A stretch of DNA of 64,000 nt, taken from contig NC_090178.1 in the NCBI RefSeq assembly GCF_024679245.1, positions 19,677,213-19,741,212 on the forward strand, written 5' to 3'. A program made the translations under genes and the position numbers. Positions 37,036-48,599 of the stretch are shown here, one piece after another (the first letter of the stretch is position 1; each line of letters begins with the position of its first letter). The notes beneath the pieces were generated by a model. The model did not search any database, was not told where the DNA came from, and saw only the letters and a program-made list of their open reading frames with translations. This DNA is from Pseudorasbora parva. Taxonomy: Eukaryota > Chordata > Actinopteri > Cypriniformes > Gobionidae.

Positions 37036-37769
37036 TTAAGGGATAGTTCACCCTGAAATAAAAATAAAGCCATCTTTTACTCACCCTGTTGTACGACGTC
37101 ACAAGAGCACAATGGCCGAGCTCAGTTTCGACTTAATAATATGGTTTCTTACATGCAAAAGCAAGATCATCGGGATGTGTAACAAGATCATCGGGACTGA
37201 TATAAGGACCATTAAAAAAATTTGAATATAGGGTGACTAGGAAGGCACAGTTAGTCCATTCAGATGTTACCCACCCATTATGTACTGAATTTCAAATGCT
37301 TCCATCGGGTCGGAGATTTAAACCCCCTCTGTGTAAATCTAACAGACAAAAAAACTCCTTTATACCTGCTGCTATTACTTTTCTTATGATTCGTTATGAA
37401 TTTGTTATGTGTTATTTGATGTGTGTTATTTTACTGTGTTGCTATTCGAACATGTACTTATGCTGCTATCTGCCCCTTTTAGGACAATAAAGTTATAAAG
37501 AAAAGAAAACCTTATAGTATGCCTCCTGAGCTCTTTCCATAGATGCCGCATGTCTCACTGTATCATTGCATGATACTTTTGAATCATTTTGTAATGTTTT
37601 AGCCTGGTCGCTATTTACTGCCATTATAGGAAGGAGTACTTGCAGGACTATTTTTACAATTTCTGCTTTTGAGGTCCGAAAAAAAATAGAAGGATGTAGG
37701 ACACTGGAACAGCGGCAGGGTAAGTAAAAGATGGCTTTATTTTAATTTCAGTGTAAACTATCCCTTTAA
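37036..37769. mobile_element. TTAA-flanked DNA transposon containing a LINE 3' fragment
   Basis: The left end TTAAGGGATAGTTCACCC and right end CTATCCCTTTAA are inverted. About 50 bp of inverted homology continues (AAAGCCATCTTTTACT against AGTAAAAGATGGCTTT). A LINE fragment sits in the middle (37233-37500). Confidence 0.8.
37233..37500 (+). pseudogene. 3' end of a non-LTR retrotransposon ORF
   Basis: The translation contains LPSGRRFKPPLCKSNRQKNS followed by FIPAAI, a C-terminal signature I know from fish LINE ORF2 proteins downstream of RT. Only about 85 codons remain. AATAAAG follows near 37487, which fits the true 3' end of a 5'-truncated LINE insertion. Confidence 0.6.
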
Positions 37770-39078
37770 TTCATGTGCCTTCATAATGTTACTCTCCCCT
37801 GTCTGATGACGCATTTACTGGCGCAAGAGCGGGACAACCTGTTACTCATAAGATCGCAGCAATAGCACAATCATTAGAATATACTCCTGGGTTTCTACTG
37901 ATACAAAGCCATAATAGCTGAAGTAACTCTTTGACAGTTATATATTTTTTGACTGTTCTGTATAATTCCAGTTGTGTTTGCCTGTTCCAGACATTCTATG
38001 GATCTGTCATTATAGTGTTAGGAATTTTTATAATTGTATTATTTTCTCTAGATTAAGGCAAAGGTGTCCAAACCTGCTCTTGGAGGGCCATTGTCATGCA
38101 GAGTTTAGCTCCAGCTGGCCTCAACACACCTGTCTGTAAGTTTCTAGAATGTCTATATAAGACCTTTATGAGCTGGATCAGTTGTGTTTAATTTGAATCA
38201 CTTTGACAGTGAATAACTTTATATCTGAGGCGTTTAAAGACTCTGTTTGTCCATTGTTTATTAAAGAAACACGACAATGCATAAAAGGCTCCATTACCTT
38301 GTATCTTACACTATCGCTCCGTAGAAGCTGTTTTTGTAAAAATAGGCTAACGCTTGCGTCATAACCAACGCGACTCCGTCGCACAGTTGAGAAATTACCG
38401 TATAGACACGAGGAGACGCTCAGAAACAATCTTTTACTGTCTATGAGACAGTCGGGGGGACGTGGAAACATAAAGTCTGATAAAGTCAAGGGAGAAGAAT
38501 GAGGAGAAGCCCATAGTGTGACAAAAGCAACGGGAGAAAATATTTAAACAACGTGATTCAGATTTCACTTTCCACAACTACTAGAAGACCTACAGCTGTC
38601 AGACAGGTTGCTCACGTCACATCTACGTCGTCAAGCTCAGTCTGAGCCTGCGCAGTTCGCTCCGCCATCAGGAAGTGAGTGCCTCTGATTGGCCTCATTT
38701 TTCCGCTGTTGAAGTCAATGGGATAGCTCTGTCCATTTCTGTCTATGGAAATTATTAATTTGAATCATTCACTCAACTGATTCCTTTAAACTATCTCCAA
38801 AATTGCATACTCTCTTGAGTAGGAATTCTGAAAAAAAATATATATATAAAGTATGAATGTGTGTAGTATGAATGTAATCCAGACATACTACATCCGCCAT
38901 GTTGTCATTATCATGTGACCTATACCAATATCAGTTGCGTTGCTTCACTGACATTAACAAATCTGTGGCCTCATGAAATAGTAAAGTTTCCATTGTATGT
39001 AGATTTTGTTTATTGTGCTTCAATGATTAAACAATTGCTTCTAGTAAGCTTCATGTTGTGTCTCCTTCTTTCCAAGCA
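37770..39078. other. Anonymous interval with hAT-like remnant at 38062-38185
   Basis: GGTGTCCAAACCTGCTC, GGAGGGCC and TTTAGCTCCAGCTGGCCTCA resemble a common fish hAT-type MITE. Only one end is present. No gene is seen in the rest. Confidence 0.5.
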
Positions 39079-39081
39079 TTA

Positions 39082-39689
39082 GACCCCGTCCACACGGAGA
39101 CGGGTTTAGCTGTATACATATACATTTTGTACTGTATCAGCTTTTCCTCCACACGGATCCGGCGTTTTGGAAGCATGAATCCGATATTTTTTGATACCGG
39201 GTCCCAGAGTGGTTAAATCTGTAAACGACAATCTTCCGTTTTCGTGTGTACAGCCAATCCGTATATTTTGTTAAACGGTGATATCATCACACTACGTCCA
39301 GCACGGTGAAGGATACGCCGCATACGGCACATCAATATCGCGTCATTTCATTAACGTATCTGCATTATTGTAAGTGTAGGTTTAGGGTTGGGGTAGGTGT
39401 AGGTGTAGACGTTAATAAAACACAACTGTTAAGTAGCAAATGTATTTATTGTTATTTTATCGTGAGATTTTGGCTCACCTCCTACCACTGCTATCCCTTC
39501 TAGCCACAACTCTTCTTCTCCATTTTTAGTGTATTTCTGTGGCAGAATTACAGCACCACACACTGGCCTGGCATGTAAACTACATCGTTTTGAGTCGGTT
39601 TCGGTGATCTCGTGTGGACGCAGATATTTCTTGAAACGAGAAAAAAAAAGATCGGATCAGGAAAGCTCTGGCTTCGTGTGGATGGGGCC
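39082..39689. mobile_element. PIF/Harbinger-like MITE
   Basis: The ends GACCCCGTCCACACGGA and (inverted) GGCCCCATCCACACGAA are flanked by TTA on both sides (39079-39081, 39690-39692). A 3-bp TWA duplication is typical of PIF/Harbinger. No transposase. Confidence 0.65.
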
Positions 39690-39692
39690 TTA

Positions 39693-41502
39693 GAATAAAA
39701 ATAACATGCCCATACCTTTGCTACTGTTCACAATCAATCAACCCTGTATGCTACTCTGCCGTGAGGTCGAATACTCTGAGCTTCCCCACCAGTGTTGCCA
39801 GATTGGGTTGACGATTTCCAGCCCAAAAGCTCACTAAACCCGCCCAATCCACACAAAAAAACCGCCCAAAATTTTTACTAATATAATAATGTGATATAAT
39901 TGTATTGCCATGTCAGTCAAGATTGATTAGCACCATTTTATTTCCTTAAAACTAAATAATGATTAAAAATGTGAAAATTTAAATTAAAGAAATAAGCAAT
40001 TTCCCAGCAAAACTGATCAGATATGGGCAAATACATTAAAATACAGTCATGTATGACTAAAATTTCCGAGTGGAAACTGTCAAAATCATAAAATTAACCG
40101 ATGATGACACATGTAGGCTATCATTTTCAAATGTCAACAGTAAGTATAAACTAATTTAAGTGCAAAAAGTGCCCAGTATAAGTAATTGAAATAAACAACG
40201 TAGCCTAATTAGCAGGCATTACACATACATTAATGCACGCCCACCACAGCCAAAATGTGTCATTCACTGATATGATAATCCTACAACCAAAAATCAACAA
40301 GAACGCGTTTATCGTGTTGCGCTTCTTTATACAGAACTACAGTAACGTTATGTATTTCGTGAAGTACATATTTATAGGACATAACGCAGAAAAAATTGAT
40401 TAATCATTGATTTAAACCTCTTTCAGCAGCTGTGGGGACAAGTAGAAGGCAGTCTCGGTTTAAAAGGTGCATGTCCTGATCAAGCCAGTGTGCAGATGAT
40501 GGACAGGAGTCATACAGTATTTGAGTCATTCATCTTTGCTCTTAAAGAATCTTTGAGTCACAAGTGTAATCCATGTTTTTAGAGTTGGTTCACGCTCCCA
40601 CTCATTACTGTATATTTATGTCACTTTTGCACAGCGATCAAATTAAATACCCAATTGAATACCCAGCTACAATTTCGCGCTAAAAACCTGCCAGCAGAGG
40701 GAGCTATTTCCTCATGTTTTCAACCCGAGCATGGGGGATGGGAGATCACACTCACAGCACAGCTAGCAGCTGCAGGCATTCATTTAAACGGATGCTAAGC
40801 AATGTAAGTGTTTTTACTTCTCAAAATAATTTCTATGAAAGTTAAGCTTCCATAGGCATAAACTGAAAACGCGCCAGACTGAACACGCGTTGTGAATGTA
40901 TGCCGCAAGTGCTGTCGCGATTACCTCAGCTCTCATCACTCATTAGCTCATTTATGACGTTAAATGTAATCTGACTCCTAATCTGAGACTCACGAGGCAA
41001 CTCGACCATTATATTGAACAGACACGTTCAGTATTTAATTGTAGTGTCTGTTCTCTAACTCAGTCACTGTAATCCAGTAGCGGTGGCATTGGGAATGGCC
41101 TCACAGGGCAGCGAACCATTCTGGGAATTTGTAGTTTAAACATTATTAAAAGATTTTGTAAGCATATTGGGTAATTGTGTGTGTTATTTCTGATGACGCA
41201 GTGAAACATGCCAAATAGTGCTATTTTCATGATTTATCACATTTTTTATGTGGTTCAGATACAATATTTTGAGTTTCTATTTATTAAACAAATTTCCTTC
41301 ATTGTATCAACTCAAATTTTTAATTTCAATAAACTCAAAATTTTAAGGCAATCAGGCTACTTACTTACTTACTAAGTTAGAAACAACAAAAACCAACAAA
41401 AAAAAAAGTACAGTGTAGAAAAGTATGCAATTTTGGATGCAGTCTGATTCATTCAGGAGCGAGAACATAAGTCACTGAATCATTCACTCAAGCAATTGTG
41501 TG
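39693..41502. other. Anonymous interval; transposon-like left end near 39792
   Basis: AGTGTTGCCAGATTGGGTTG at about 39792 resembles the left end of a fish hAT-type repeat, but no partner end was located. Nothing else recognised in about 1.8 kb. Confidence 0.4.
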
Positions 41503-41836
41503 TTAAAGGTGGGGTAAGTGCTATCTGGTAACAGTTGTTGGTATTTCAAATCACCAAAACAAACACGCCCCTACCCCCAAAAGGGTCTCGCCCCTATTTT
41601 GATAGTGCCGCCCCACACATAAGTAACCAAGAGGCATCAACGGCTATGGCAGAATCTCCGTGTATCTAATCCAGGTCGAATATTCAATGAAAAAGTCATC
41701 CCTTTTATCACAAAAACACAAACCGTTCTTGTGAACAACTCAATAGTACACAAGCAAGACAGTCCAACTAACGAACATATTACAATTATGACAAGATTAG
41801 AGTCATAGCGATCAAACTGTTCTCATGAACAACTCT

Positions 41837-42226
41837 TTCACGAGTTTGTGTGCCCATATAATCTTAGTGAAAGTGGTAAACAGATTTGGCTTGCTGTCTG
41901 CTATAGAGGGGCTCGGAGAGGATATTCTACCCGAGCTCCGATTGCCCCCCTATAACAGGCAAATTGAATGAATAAAATAATGAATGAATGAGTCATTTAT
42001 ATAGCGCTTTCATATGTACTACTGTACACCCAAAGCGCTTTACACTCATGTCAGGGATCTCTCCTCAACCACCACCAATGTGGTGTACAAAAGGAGGAGC
42101 AGGGGAGGAGGAGGGATGCTTCAGGAACCAAAAAGGGGAAGAGGTAAGCTGCTGGTTTTATACCTTGGTATTAATTGAAAGATTAGATGGGCGTACTCCT
42201 CCCGAAATTACGTTTATTAACTTCAC
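41837..42226. repeat. Module 1 of a head-to-tail pair (390 bp)
   Basis: Left end A (41837-41950, TTCACGAGTTTGTGTG... to GATTGCCCCCC), a 165-bp interior, then right end C (42116-42226, ATGCTTCAGG... to TTAACTTCAC). The interior contains TTTATATAGCGCTTTC and AAAGCGCTTTACACTC, a common fish repeat fragment. A and C recur in module 2. Confidence 0.75.
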
Positions 42227-42526
42227 TTCACGAGTTTGTGTGCCCATATAATCTTAGTGAAAGTGGTAAACAGATTTGGCTTGCTGTCTGCTATAGAGGG
42301 GCTCGGAGAGGATATTCTACCCGAGCTCCGATTGCCCCCCAAAAACATAATGCAGAAATAGACAGCAAGCAAGAATCATGGAAATTTGAACAGCTCATGA
42401 TTACGGGAGGAGTCTGCATAATTATTCCCGAAGACCCCCCAAAATTGTTAAATAGACTGAATGGAAGATGGCACTGTAGCAGTACTGAGGTAGGTAACTG
42501 CTGTGGCAGTTTATGAAAAAGGTGAG

Positions 42527-45500
42527 GGGTTGCAGCAGCATCAAGCAGAGCACTGCAGCAACTTTCTCGAATTGGCGAGGCACTGCAGCAGCATCAAGCA
42601 AAGCACTGCAGCAACTTTCTCGAATTGACAGGGCATTGCAGCAGCATCAAGCAAGGCGCTGCAGCAACATTCTCTAATTGACGGGGCACTGCAGCAGCAT
42701 CAAGCAAAGCGCTGCAGCAGCATTCTCAAATTGGCGGGGCACTGCAGCAGCAGTCTCAAAAATGGTGGGGCACTGCAGCAGCTTTCCCAAATTGGCAGGG
42801 CACTGCAGCGGCAGTCTCAAAATGGCGGGGCACTGCAGAAGCATCGAGCAAAGCACTGTGACAGCATTCTCAAACTGGCGGGGCACTGCAGCTGCATTCT
42901 CAAAATGGCGGGGCACTGCAGCAGCATCGAGCAAAGCACTGTGACAGCATTCTCAAACTGGCGGGGCACTGCAGCAGCTTCAAGCAAAGCACTGCAGCAG
43001 CATCGAGCAAAGCACTGTGACAGCATTCTCAAACTGGCGGGGCACTGCAGCAGCTTCAAGCAAAGCACTGTAGCAGCATTCTCAAACTGACGGGGAACTG
43101 CAGCAGCCTCCAGCATTCTCAAATTGGTGGGGCACTGCAGCAGCTTCAAGCAAAGCACTGCAGCAGCATTCTCAAACTGGCGGGGAACTGCAGCAGCCTC
43201 CAGCATTCTTAAATTGGCGGGGTACTGGGGCAGCAGTCTCAAAATGGTGTGGCACTGCAGCGGCAGTCTCAAAATGTCGGTGCAATGCAGCAGCATTGAG
43301 CAAAACACTGCAGCGGCAGTCTCAAGATGGCAGGGCACTGCGGCGGCAGTCTCAAGATGGCAGGGCACTGCAGCGGCAGTCTCAAGATGGCGGGGCACTG
43401 CAGCGGCAGTCTCAAGATGGCGGGGCACTGCAGCGGCAGTCTCAACATGGCAGGGCACTGCAGCGGCAGTCTCAAGATGGCAGGGCACTGCAGCGGCAGT
43501 CTCGAATTGGCGGGGCACTGCAGCGGCAGTCTCGAATTGGCGGGGCACTGCAGCGGCAGTCTCAAATTGGCGGGGCACTGCAGCGGCAGTCTCAAATTGG
43601 CGGGGCACTGCTGCGGCAGTCTCAAATTGGCAGGGCACTGTAGCAGCGGTCTCAAATTAGCGGGGCACTGCAGCAGCAGTATCAAGCAAAGCATGGCAAT
43701 GGCAGTCACAAATAACGAAGCACTGCAGTGGCAGTATCAAATTGAGAAGCACTACAACGGCTGCATCAAATTGGAGGAGCACTACAGTGGCAATATTAAA
43801 TTGTGGAGCACTGGGCACTGCAGCGGCAGTATCAAGCAAAGGATTGCAGCGGATGTCACGAATTAGCGAAGTACTGCAGTAGCAGCATCAAATGGGAGAA
43901 GCACTGCAGCATAAAATTGGCGCAGCACTGCAGTGGCAGAATCAAATTTGCGGAGCACTGCGGCATTGAACTGCGAAGCACTGCAGCGGCTGCATCAAAT
44001 GGTGGAGCACTGCAGTGGCAGTATCAAATTGTGGAGCACTGGAGGGGCAGCATCAAAAATGGAGGAGCAGTGCAGCGGCAGCATAAAATTGGAGGAGCAT
44101 TGCAGCGGTGGTATCGAATTGCGGCTCACTGCAGCATCGAAAAGGAGGAGCACTGCAGTGGCAGCATCAAATAGGAGTAGCACAGCAGAGGCAGCATTAA
44201 ATAGGAGGAACACTGCAGCGGCAGTATTAAATAGAAGGTGCACTGCAGTGGCAGTATTAAATAGGAGGTGCACTGCAGTGGCAGCATTAAACTGGAGGAG
44301 AACTGCAGCATCAAATTGGTGGAGCACTGCAGCAGCGTCAAATTGCGGAACATCGCAGCAGCAGCATTAAAAGGAGGAGCCCTGGAGTGGCAGCATGAAA
44401 CTGGAGGAGCACTGTAGCGGCAGCATCAAATAGAAGGAGCACTGCAGCGACAGTGTCAAAAAGGAGGAGCACTGTAGCATCAAAATAGGAGGAACACTGC
44501 AGCGGCAGCATCAAATAGGAGGAGAACTGCAGTGGCAGAAACAAATAGCAGGAAAACTGCAGCATCAATATAAGAGGAGAACTGCATTGCAGTGTAAAAG
44601 TGGCGGAGCACTTTAGCATCAAAATAGGAGGAACACTGCAGCGGCAGCATAAAATAGGAGGAGAACTGAAGTGGCAGAATCAAATAGGAGGAAAACTGCA
44701 GCATCAAATAGGAGGAGAACTGCAGTGGCAGTATTAAACTGGAGGAGCACTGCAGCAGCAGCATTAAAAGGGGGGAGCCCTGCAAGTGGCAGCATTAAAC
44801 TGGAAGAGCACTATAGCGGCAGCATCAAATAAGAGGAGCACTGCAGCGGCAGTGTCAAAGTGGCGGAGCACTGTAGCATCAAAATAGGAGGAGCACTGCA
44901 GCGGCTGCATCAAACTGGAGTAGCAACGCAGCGACAGCATCAAATAGGAGGAGCACTGCAGCAGCGGCAAAATGACAGATCACTGCAGTGGCAGCATTAA
45001 ATAGTAGGGGCACTGCAGTGGCAGCATCAAAGTGGAGGAGCACTGCAGTGGCAGCATCAAAATTACGGAGCACTGCAGTGGCAGGATAAAATAGTAGGAG
45101 CACTGCAGTGGCAGCATTAAATATTAAGGGCACTGCAGTGGCAGCATTAAACTGGAGGAGCACTGTAGCATCAAAATAGGAGGAGCACTGCAGAGGCAGC
45201 ATCAAATAGGAGGAGAACTGCAGTGGCAGTATCAAATAGGAGGAGCACTGCAGCAGCAGCATTAAACTGGAGGAGCAATGCAGCGGCAGCATCAAATAGG
45301 AGGAGCACTGCAGCGGCAGCGTCAAAATTGACGGATCACTGCAGTGGCGGCATTAAATAGTAGGGGCACTGCAGTGGCAGCATCAAACTGGAGGAGCACT
45401 GCAGTGGCAGCATCAAATAAGAGGAGCACTGCAGAGGCAGCATTAAATAGTAGGAGCACTGCAGTGGCAGCATCAAAATGACAGAGCACTGCAGTGGCAG

Positions 45501-45670
45501 CATTAAATAATAATAATGGGCACTGCAGTGGCAGCATTAAACTGGAGGAGCACTGTAGTGGCAAGCGAAGCCCTGGAGCATCAAGCAGGGACTGTGGCAT
45601 TAAGTGAAGGACTACAATGGTGATATCTAGTAAATCCAAATACTGCAGCAGCAGTATCAAATCAAGCGAA
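42527..45670. repeat. Minisatellite >3 kb, mainly 30-bp units
   Basis: Units carry the core CACTGCAG(C/T)GGCAG. From about 43300 to 43660 the period is exactly 30 bp (GCGGGGCACTGCAGCGGCAG plus TCTCAARATG). An early zone (42527-43300) alternates 30-bp and shorter units with CATCAAGCAAAG. A later zone (44000-45560) uses an AGGAGGAGCACTGCAG form with GCATCAAAT or GCATTAAAT. Because 30 is a multiple of 3, frames stay open on both strands, giving spurious ORFs of up to 273 codons. Confidence 0.95.
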
Positions 45671-46797
45671 GATGGCTTGTTTGATGAGGCTGAGGTCCGA
45701 ACAAAGTAAAATCGAAAGGCCTCTATGGACCACCAACCCAATAGTTTAATTGATGGTGTGGCAGTCTTTTTTGGCCTGCGGTGGAGTCTGCTCCATTGCG
45801 GAAGAAGTGAGGTGAATATAAGTAAGCCTAATTACCAGAGTGGGTGGGGATCTGCTGAAGCTTTTTAATGAACTTCACTGCCTGGTGACAGGAAGGTTGT
45901 TCTCATCAGAAAACAGCGGGTCGAGAAGTGAGGAGATCAGCACCTCCCTGTGGCAAGGGAGAAGGAAAGATATTGATATTGCTGGATGGGTGTCGGGAGA
46001 TTGAAGATAGGAATAAAAAGGCAGTTTTTTAAATTGATCCGTTTATTGCTTTTGATGAGGAAACGGATGGTGTTCTTGTTTAAAACTTAGAGATCATAGA
46101 TGGTCGGATGGATGGTTGTAGATTAGAAATTTAAAGCAGCCGAGATAGACTTTGATGGTACTAGATTGGGTGGACATCTCGTATGACATCAAAAATTGAA
46201 AAAGAGGGAGAATTTGGGAAAACAAGTTGGTTGTAGGAATTATTTGAAAAAGCTCTCCAAGTTGTCCAGTAGGATTGCAATGCTGGGGTTGGAACGGTGT
46301 CCACCTTCGGGCTAATGCTCTTAATATTTATGCCAAAATCTGGGAAATATAGAAATTAAGATAAAAACTCCACTCTTCTCCTGAAAAAGTCTGCTGGTTC
46401 CTCAGTGACAACTTTTATAGCGTCAAACAACTAACTAAGCTAAACTTATTTAAAACAAATACTTGAAAATCATAGTGATAAAACTGCCTTAAAGGACAGG
46501 AAACATCTTGGAAAATATAAAGTGTAATTTGATTGTTTAGTTCAACTCGTATCCATTAGAAACCATGGAGGGGCGGGGCTTATGAGCTATACTGGGACCA
46601 ACCACCTGGGGTGATTGAGGCGCGGAGGCTTGGTGGAGACAGGTGATGGATCCATAGCAATGATGTAGTAGGAACTGTAAGAGCAATGCAGCTGAGAAGG
46701 AGGCAATAAACTGTAGAGGAAGCAGAAGCTGGATGGAATAAGGTTGGAGAATAGAAAGCTTGGGGAGCAACCCCATGCTTGGATCGGCTCCAATGGC
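45671..46797. other. Non-repetitive part of module 2
   Basis: No gene recognised. ORFs here are short and overlap in several frames without domains. Confidence 0.45.
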
Positions 46798-46807
46798 GGC
46801 GGAGAAA

Positions 46808-47292
46808 AGAAAAGAGAGGGAGGGGCATGACCATCTGCGGAGGCAGCCTCACGCTTTGGGTCTGCACCTATAGCAGAGGAGAAATTAAGGCAGAGAAGAA
46901 ATTAAAGGGGGGGAGGGCAGGACCGTTTGCGGAGGCAGCCTCACGCTTTGGGTCTGCACCTATAGCATAGGAGAAATTAAGAGGGGGGAGGGCAGGACCG
47001 TTTGCGGAGGCAGCCTCACGCTTTGGGTCTGCACCTATAGCAGAGGAGAAATTAGGGGGGGGGGGGGGGGGGGGGGCAGGACCGTTTGCGGAGGCAGCCT
47101 CACGCTTTGGGTCTGCACCTATAGCAGAGAAGAAATTAAAGGGGGGGGGGGGGGGGCAGGACCGTTTGCGGAGGCAGCCTCACGCTTTGGGTCTGCACCT
47201 ATAGCAGAGAAGAAATTAAGGGAGGGGGGGCAGGACCGTTTGCGGAGGCAGCCTCACGCTTTGGGCCTGCTCCAATAGCAGAGGAGAAATGT
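46808..47292. repeat. Tandem array, six ~74-84-bp units with variable G runs
   Basis: Each unit carries GCGGAGGCAGCCTCACGC, TTTGGGTCTGCACCTATAGC and AGGAGAAATTA followed by a poly-G run. Later units are nearly identical except for the G run, which reaches 22 (47055-47076) and 16 (about 47141-47156). Unit starts near 46921, 46996, 47080, 47160 and 47234. Confidence 0.93.
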
Positions 47293-47387
47293 ATTATATA
47301 GCTTTTCTTGATTTAACAGAGAATAAAAGCCAGAAAGCACAGAAATAAAGGAAGCGTGGAAAGAAGAACAGAATAAGCTATACTTAC

Positions 47388-47739
47388 CTGTGGGAGGGTG
47401 AAAGGTAACAGTCGAAGAGGCCGTGGAACTATTGCGAGCAGACGCGGAACTAATGTCTGCGGCCGCGATAGTGCCGGCCGAATTAAGGGGCGGACGTGAA
47501 AGCGTCGGCAGCTGCGGCTGCCGGCTGAAACTGAAACTGAAACGGACCGTATAGATCGTGCAGTTGTTTGTGTTGTTGTTTGCGTGTTGCTGCGAGAACG
47601 CTGAATGCGGCGTGAGAGTGAGAGTGAGAGTTTTTGGTGAAAACACACGAGCAGATCGTGAAGTTGCGCTTTGAATTCCTCTGGGTGAAATGGAAAACCC
47701 GCGCTGGATAACGCTTGCCTGAGCGCGCTGACGGACCAT
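47388..47739 (-). CDS. Possible first coding exon on the minus strand (speculative)
   Basis: The minus strand has ATG at 47739 with A at -3 and G at +4, 117 open codons, then a strong donor CAG/GTAAGTA at 47388/47387. About 275 bp upstream, end C carries GGTATAAAACC on the same strand. The predicted protein (MVRQRAQASVIQRGF...) is Ser/Arg/Thr-rich and matches no family I know. No acceptor or second exon was identified. CpG-rich sequence can stay open by chance, so this may be a non-coding promoter exon or nothing. Confidence 0.2.
47527..47543 (-). promoter_or_regulatory. ISRE/IRF-like motif
   Basis: GAAACTGAAACTGAAAC on the plus strand, which is GTTTCAGTTTCAGTTTC on the minus strand: three GAAAC steps matching the interferon-stimulated response element pattern GAAANNGAAA. 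It lies in the CpG-rich part of module 2. Confidence 0.4.
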
Positions 47740-48012
47740 TTCTCAGCAGGAGGTACGAGGCTTAACGTTACTGCTGAAGAGGATGATGTTGATGATGATG
47801 AAGGCCTCGATGCATCACGATGAGGATCGACCGAGCCCCGTGATGATTCTAGATGGAAGAAGAGAGAGGTTTTCTTGAGCGAGGTGTTATATGGAGCGGA
47901 GAGACCGGCGGTCTGGAGATCAACAGGTGAAATGAGCAGCGCAGGCAGTCAAGCAGAGTTGGGCAGGCCAAATGCTTCAGGAACCAAAAAGGGGAAGAGG
48001 TAAGCTGCTGGT

Positions 48013-48018
48013 TTTATA
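48013..48018 (-). promoter_or_regulatory. TATA-like box in end C
   Basis: Minus-strand TATAAA within GGTATAAAACC. The identical motif is in the other C copy at about 42157-42162. It could promote minus-strand transcription into either module. Confidence 0.35.
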
Positions 48019-48082
48019 CCTTGGTATTAATTGAAAGATTAGATGGGCGTACTCCTCCCGAAATTACGTTTATTAACTTCAC

Positions 48083-48595
48083 ATAGAACACAAGCACGAC
48101 AGTCCAGCTAACGCCATATTACAACTATGACTGGATAAGGGTTATATAGATCATGAAAAGAGGAAGGAAACATATATTAGGAGTATAGTATCTTACTTGT
48201 CGGAGACATTGTGTGAGCTGATGCTTGAAGCACACAGTGATGAGATTTAGATGCTCCATATGGTGTGGAATTGAACGGGTCTTTATCTGATAATTGAGTG
48301 AGACATTATCTTTAAGTGAGACACAATACGATCGCAAATGGACTAACAAGTGAACATGACAATCGAGCATAGTCAAGCAGCATATATTAGGCTAGTTCGC
48401 GGCTAATGACCGTCATGTGTGACTTGTGTGTTTTGAATAATGACGTGCACAGAGCGAGAGCGAGCACTCTTCTCACAAATCAATAGTAGACATGCCCCTT
48501 ACCTGATGATTGGCTGCAAGTTTGTTATTCGGCCTGTGTCCTTTTGCTAAAACGGTTTTGTAATAAGACTTACCCCTAGCCTAGAAATCTAGATG
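48083..48595. other. Resumed host-transposon sequence right of module 2
   Basis: It starts ATAGAACACAAGCACGACAG, paralogous to 41746-41800 on the left side. No coding potential. It ends in the CACC duplicated by the solo LTR. Confidence 0.5.
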
Positions 48596-48599
48596 CACC

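Larger units (their letters stand above)
42227..48082. repeat. Module 2 of the pair (5.86 kb) with large cargo
   Basis: It begins with a copy of end A (42227-42340) directly after module 1 and ends with a copy of end C (47972-48082). Between them is about 5.6 kb unrelated to module 1: the 30-bp minisatellite, the 78-bp G-rich array and a CpG-rich block. The join between modules reads TTAACTTCACTTCACGAG. Left and right of the pair the target resumes (GAACAACTC and ATAGAACACAAGCACGAC), matching an unbroken relative at about 41732-41770. Confidence 0.7.

Noticed and set aside
42527..45670. Regular 30-bp repeats that could suggest a CRISPR array or repeat proteins of up to 273 residues
   Set aside because: Units are contiguous with no unique spacers, the genome is clearly eukaryotic, and frames stay open on both strands simply because the period is a multiple of three.
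42117..48081. LTR element with ~109-bp LTRs (end C copies begin TG and end CA)
   Set aside because: The flanks show no target duplication, no retroelement genes lie between, and end A is duplicated too. A tandem-module model fits better.
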